Shown here piece by piece: positions 6,298-8,319 of a stretch of DNA of 8,319 nucleotides (positions are counted from its first letter, which is position 1; every line of letters begins with the position of its first letter). A program made the translations under genes and the position numbers. The DNA lies in contig JAFQKZ010000107.1 in assembly GCA_017414725.1 (NCBI GenBank), positions 1 through 8,319 on the forward strand, written 5' to 3'. The notes under the pieces were generated by a model. The model was not told the origin of the DNA, did no database searches, and was given only the letters and a program-made list of their open reading frames with translations. Origin of the DNA: Clostridia bacterium (lineage in GTDB: Bacteria > Bacillota > Clostridia > Oscillospirales > Acutalibacteraceae).

Positions 6298-7509
6298 TTA
6301 GTTATCGATGATCCGGATATGGATTCCGCAGAACACGCCGCATTTAGTAAACTGGTGACCCAGATCTTTAGCGACTTTGTACATTGAAGCCAAAGTGTTT
6401 ATAAGCGCGTTCACCTGGGATTTTACATGTTGATATTCTTTACGAACCGCATGTTCCTCTACCATACATTCAAACAGTTCAGTGTAGTCAGGCCTGTGAC
6501 CACGTTTACCAAATTGTTCTTTTCCCTCTAAGTAGTAGACGTAATCCTGGTCTTTAGTCCATATCGTTGCACGTTCCCGACTCAGCATGAAACAAAGCAT
6601 CCTACACAAATATTGAAAAAGAACTTTGTGTAACATAAAACCGTCTTCTTTGTCAAAATCTCCATCTCCGTTGTTCCAAGAAAGCGGTACGAAGTATTCT
6701 TTTTGGTTATCTTTGCAGTCATAGATATTTTTAGGGAATGATTTCAGACTGGTTGTGCCCCCATATTCATACGTCAATTTTGGTTTCCTGTTCAGAAAAA
6801 AAGTTTTCTCTATTTTATCCACGGCAGCAACTATTTTCGGGGGGAATTCAGTACTTCCGGCCGCTTCCTCCTTATGCCATGTTTTTATACATTCCAAAGC
6901 CTTTTCAAAACCTTTTTCTCCATCGAAGTTGTAGGTTTCATCATTTCTGTCTCTGCCGTCAAAGCCTGAGAATTCTAGGTTAGATCTTTGCTCTCGGTGT
7001 TCTTGAAATTCAGTGATTGGGGTTGGCATGTGGACCTGAGTATTAGATTTACTTTTCTTTTGGCGATGGTAGATATAACTTCCTCCTCCAAATCCAAGGA
7101 TAGTAGTCAAAAGAACTATGCCGATGTCTCTCCACTCCTTAACCGGCAAAAAAGTGTCGCCGCATTTTCGACTCTGCGGTTTTGCAGTAACGTTTACAGC
7201 ATCAACGTGGGTTATCGGGGCAATTCCTCCCATAGCCAAGCTACTTAACGCAATTACGGACATTATTTTCTTACGCATATTCGCTCCTCCTGAAATTCTC
7301 TCTAGTTCTTCTTCATCAACAGATTCTCTAACCAGATCACTATTACTCAATAATTCGTATATCTCTGATTCAAAACCATTTATATCGGAATCATACTCAT
7401 ATTCGCAAAAAACTTCGTAAAGTTTATCTATAGTATTTGAATTTGCTACTTTTTCTATGAATTTCGTGTCTTCTTGAAATCTCAATAATATTTCTTTTAT
7501 TTTTAACAC
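6298..7509 (-). CDS. Nif11-type leader fused to a membrane-associated protein of unknown function
   Basis: Composite protein, numbered here from the upstream ATG at 7518 (406 residues); the preferred GTG start (7509, residue 4) gives 403. Residues 4-79 resemble a Nif11-type leader: an amphipathic, acidic helical segment (LKIKEILLRFQEDTKFIEKV) ending in EEELERISGGA, the double-glycine site that peptidase-domain ABC exporters cut. Residues 81-107 (MRKK, hydrophobic core, then THVDA) look exactly like a Sec signal peptide. A transmembrane helix follows at 131-150 with a positive flank (HRQKKSKSN), predicting a cytoplasmic C-terminal part, then a polar linker (152-200) and an unrecognised domain (201-406) with Cys pairs CRMLC (305-309) and CGVFC (393-397). 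No RiPP-like core, modifying enzyme or exporter is visible. GC is about 27% in the leader and about 43-48% in the cargo. Start: AGGAG abuts the ATG (zero spacing) but lies nine bases before the GTG. Confidence 0.85.
   Translation of the reverse strand: MLKIKEILLRFQEDTKFIEKVANSNTIDKLYEVFCEYEYDSDINGFESEIYELLSNSDLVRESVDEEELERISGGANMRKKIMSVIALSSLAMGGIAPITHVDAVNVTAKPQSRKCGDTFLPVKEWRDIGIVLLTTILGFGGGSYIYHRQKKSKSNTQVHMPTPITEFQEHREQRSNLEFSGFDGRDRNDETYNFDGEKGFEKALECIKTWHKEEAAGSTEFPPKIVAAVDKIEKTFFLNRKPKLTYEYGGTTSLKSFPKNIYDCKDNQKEYFVPLSWNNGDGDFDKEDGFMLHKVLFQYLCRMLCFMLSRERATIWTKDQDYVYYLEGKEQFGKRGHRPDYTELFECMVEEHAVRKEYQHVKSQVNALINTLASMYKVAKDLGHQFTKCGVFCGIHIRIIDN
7276..7291 (-). promoter_or_regulatory. Internal ribosome binding site and ATG overlapping the Gly-Gly codons
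   Basis: The codons for Ser-Gly-Gly-Ala-Asn-Met read TCAGGAGGAGCGAATATG on the sense strand. AGGAGG (7291-7286) is a full-strength Shine-Dalgarno placed seven bases before the ATG at 7278-7276. Initiation there would give a 326-residue product starting MRKKIMSVIALSSLAM, a textbook Sec signal peptide with likely cleavage after VDA. The sequence is seen directly; use of the site is inferred. Alternative: GGA is simply the Gly codon used, and the match is coincidental. Confidence 0.6.
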
Positions 7510-7518
7510 CCAAATCAT

Positions 7519-7523
7519 CTCCT
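7519..7523 (-). promoter_or_regulatory. Shine-Dalgarno that decides the leader-cargo gene start
   Basis: The sense strand reads GTAGGAGATGATTTGGGTG. AGGAG touches the ATG (7518) and is nine bases from the GTG (7509). Normal ribosome geometry favours the GTG. Confidence 0.65.
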
Positions 7524-7551
7524 ACACATGCTATTAAAACCTATCTAGTAT

Positions 7552-7580
7552 ATTTTATCATACCCTATGAAATTTGTAAA
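7552..7580 (-). promoter_or_regulatory. Sigma70-type promoter of the Nif11-leader gene
   Basis: Minus-strand -35 TTTACA (7580-7575) and -10 TAAAAT (7557-7552) are separated by 17 bases, with TG one base before the -10 (extended -10). Each hexamer matches consensus at five of six positions. It lies about 40 bases upstream of the start codon, immediately outside the likely left limit of the insertion-sequence remnant, so the gene kept its own promoter. Confidence 0.75.
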
Positions 7581-7678
7581 TACGTGTTCTTAGGCTCGGA
7601 TAGCCCCAAAAGAGTTGTGAGGAAAGGCAGAAGGGGTGGATATAAAAATAAAAGAGAGAAAGAAATATAATAAAAGCT

Positions 7679-7774
7679 ATGGAAATAAAATGTAAAAAAT
7701 GTGACCAAAAAGAAAGCCCAATAAAAAACGGCAGAACAAAACCGGTGTGCAAGAGACGCTATTCGCACAGGTAA
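7679..7774 (+). pseudogene. Fragment resembling IS1-type InsA N-terminus (zinc ribbon start)
   Basis: A 31-codon frame begins MEIKCKKCDQKESPIKNGRT. One CxxC knuckle (C5, C8) followed by a KNGxT motif is the usual opening of IS1-family InsA proteins and related transposon zinc ribbons, where a second CxxC and a helix-turn-helix should follow. Here the frame instead runs into sequence that, in another frame, is IS5-family transposase, and stops at 7772. The true remnant therefore probably ends near 7730-7741, and the last ten residues are out-of-frame IS5 sequence. No convincing Shine-Dalgarno precedes the ATG. The family call is tentative because only about 20 residues remain. Confidence 0.45.
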
Positions 7775-8259
7775 TCACGCTTCTGAAAAAAGATCTGATT
7801 CTAAAAAAGGCACTATAGTGGGCTCTACCATAATTAGTTCCCCCAATTCAACAAAAAACAAGAAGCATAAACGTGACCCAAAAGCTCATTCTGTAAAGAA
7901 AGGGAATGAGTGGAAATTTGGCTACAAATCTCATATTGGTGTTGATTCGGAGAGCAGTCTTGTTCATAGCCTTAAAGTCACGTCAGCGAATGTTCACGAT
8001 GTAACCACGACATCGAAATTGTTGTCCGGCGAAGAGAAAATCGTATATGGTGATAGTGGATATATCGGTGCTGAAACTCAACAACCATGACAAAAAGATT
8101 ATATACATAATCAATCGAAAACCAAATCAAATCAAACTTCTCTCCAAAAGCGGCCAGTACAAGGCTAAAAAGAATGAACACCAAAAATCTTCTGTTCGAG
8201 CTTGGGCTCAAGTTTTTGGTGAGCTGAATACCATGTACGACGGCAGACTACCTAATTAG
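7741..8259 (+). pseudogene. IS5-family transposase remnant (frameshifted, inactive)
   Basis: Three frames together read like an IS5-family DDE transposase from mid-protein to near the C terminus. Frame one, 7741-7808: TGVQETLFAQVITLLKKD. Frame two, 7809-8087: GTIVGSTIISSPNSTKN, then KRDPKAHSVKKGN, FGYKSHIGVD and GDSGYIGAE. Frame three, about 8077-8256: KKIIYIINRKPNQIKLLSK, SGQYKAKK and SSVRA. The N-terminal half is absent. The first catalytic Asp (usual GTIVDST) is Gly (7821-7823). The second Asp is present in GDSGY (8052-8054). The Glu of the usual VRAKVEHVFG is lost, replaced by VRAWAQVFG (8203-8211). After VFG (through about 8220) the text jumps to LNTMY, implying loss of about 20 codons. 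It cannot encode a working enzyme. Confidence 0.85.
7803..7809 (+). other. A_AAA_AAG heptamer at the first transposase frame change
   Basis: In the upstream frame the codons are CTA AAA AAG. A -1 slip on A_AAA_AAG moves exactly into GGC ACT ATA GTG, the next conserved transposase block. This is the canonical bacterial -1 slippery heptamer. Alternatively it is a one-base deletion in a run of seven A. Decay elsewhere in the gene favours the second reading, but the geometry is exact. Confidence 0.5.
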
Positions 8260-8319
8260 ATTTTGATGCCAAGTGTCGCAATTCGATATATCAATCTGAT
8301 TTTGACATGCACAGCTTCA
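8260..8319. other. Sequence after the transposase remnant, no gene recognised
   Basis: Sixty bases up to the window edge. One frame contains a short NLIL-like stretch that could be the last trace of the IS5 C terminus, but it is too short to support. No terminal inverted repeat, tRNA or terminator is seen. Confidence 0.3.

Larger units (their letters stand above)
7594..8259 (+). mobile_element. Decayed composite of two insertion-sequence remnants
   Basis: The stretch holds a leftover of an IS1-like protein start (7679 to about 7741) joined to an internal-to-C-terminal piece of an IS5-family transposase (about 7741-8259). Limits are approximate. The left is set at the GGCTCGGATAGCC imperfect hairpin (7593-7605), where the region stops looking like the leader gene's promoter. 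No matching terminal inverted repeat or target duplication was found. Between 7606 and 7678 there is only purine-rich, uncharacterised sequence with no gene. Confidence 0.6.

Noticed and set aside
6738..7420. Several plus-strand frames opposite the leader-cargo gene
   Set aside because: They overlap one another in different frames, lack family features and lie antisense to a gene with its own promoter and ribosome binding site.
6298..7509. Leader gene as a lantibiotic or other RiPP precursor
   Set aside because: The leader fits, but the following sequence is a large membrane protein without a short modifiable core, and no modifying enzyme is present in the window.
7593..7605. GGCTCGGATAGCC possible terminator or terminal repeat
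   Set aside because: The stem is only four base pairs and there is no T-run; no partner repeat was found at the right side of the remnant.
7558..7768. Two overlapping minus-strand hydrophobic Phe-rich frames upstream of the leader gene
   Set aside because: They are antisense to the purine-rich insertion-sequence leader; Phe/Leu/Ser richness comes from the A/G-rich opposite strand and no ribosome site supports them.
7978..8211. Minus-strand frame opposite the transposase remnant
   Set aside because: Antisense shadow of a recognisable IS5-family reading.

Overview
The window is AT-rich bacterial DNA dominated by one minus-strand operon for a V/A-type rotary ATPase. The organism is probably a low-GC anaerobic bacterium. 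V-type (not F-type) ATPase genes, mixed ATG/GTG/TTG starts behind clear Shine-Dalgarno sites, and a Nif11-type double-glycine leader all fit Clostridia-like Firmicutes or Synergistota-like gut anaerobes. The sequence alone does not fix the phylum.

Layout, right to left in the direction of transcription. At 7594-8259 (+ strand) lie decayed insertion-sequence remnants: a short fragment resembling the N-terminal zinc ribbon of an IS1-type protein, joined to an IS5-family transposase that is frameshifted, internally deleted and missing two of its three catalytic residues. Facing away from them is a good promoter (7552-7580). It drives a minus-strand gene (6298-7509) whose product begins with a Nif11-like leader ending ISGGA and continues into a roughly 325-residue membrane-associated protein of unknown function. 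The codons of the Gly-Gly motif also form a near-perfect Shine-Dalgarno site for an internal ATG. That second start would make a protein with an ordinary Sec signal peptide, so the locus may encode one cargo with two alternative N termini. GC content jumps at the same point.

A second promoter (6261-6289) then serves the ATPase operon: G/H-type stalk subunit (5893-6204), subunit C (4855-5874), subunit I (2864-4804), subunit K (2347-2826), subunit F (2014-2325), subunit E (1385-1978) and the catalytic subunit A (1-1350, cut by the left edge). Subunits B and D presumably follow outside the window. I and K form the ion channel and rotor ring, C couples the ring to the central stalk, F is part of the central stalk, E with G/H forms the peripheral stalks, and A (with B) hydrolyses or makes ATP.

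The ATPase genes are intact and conventional. The leader-cargo gene is the part of the window that looks least described.
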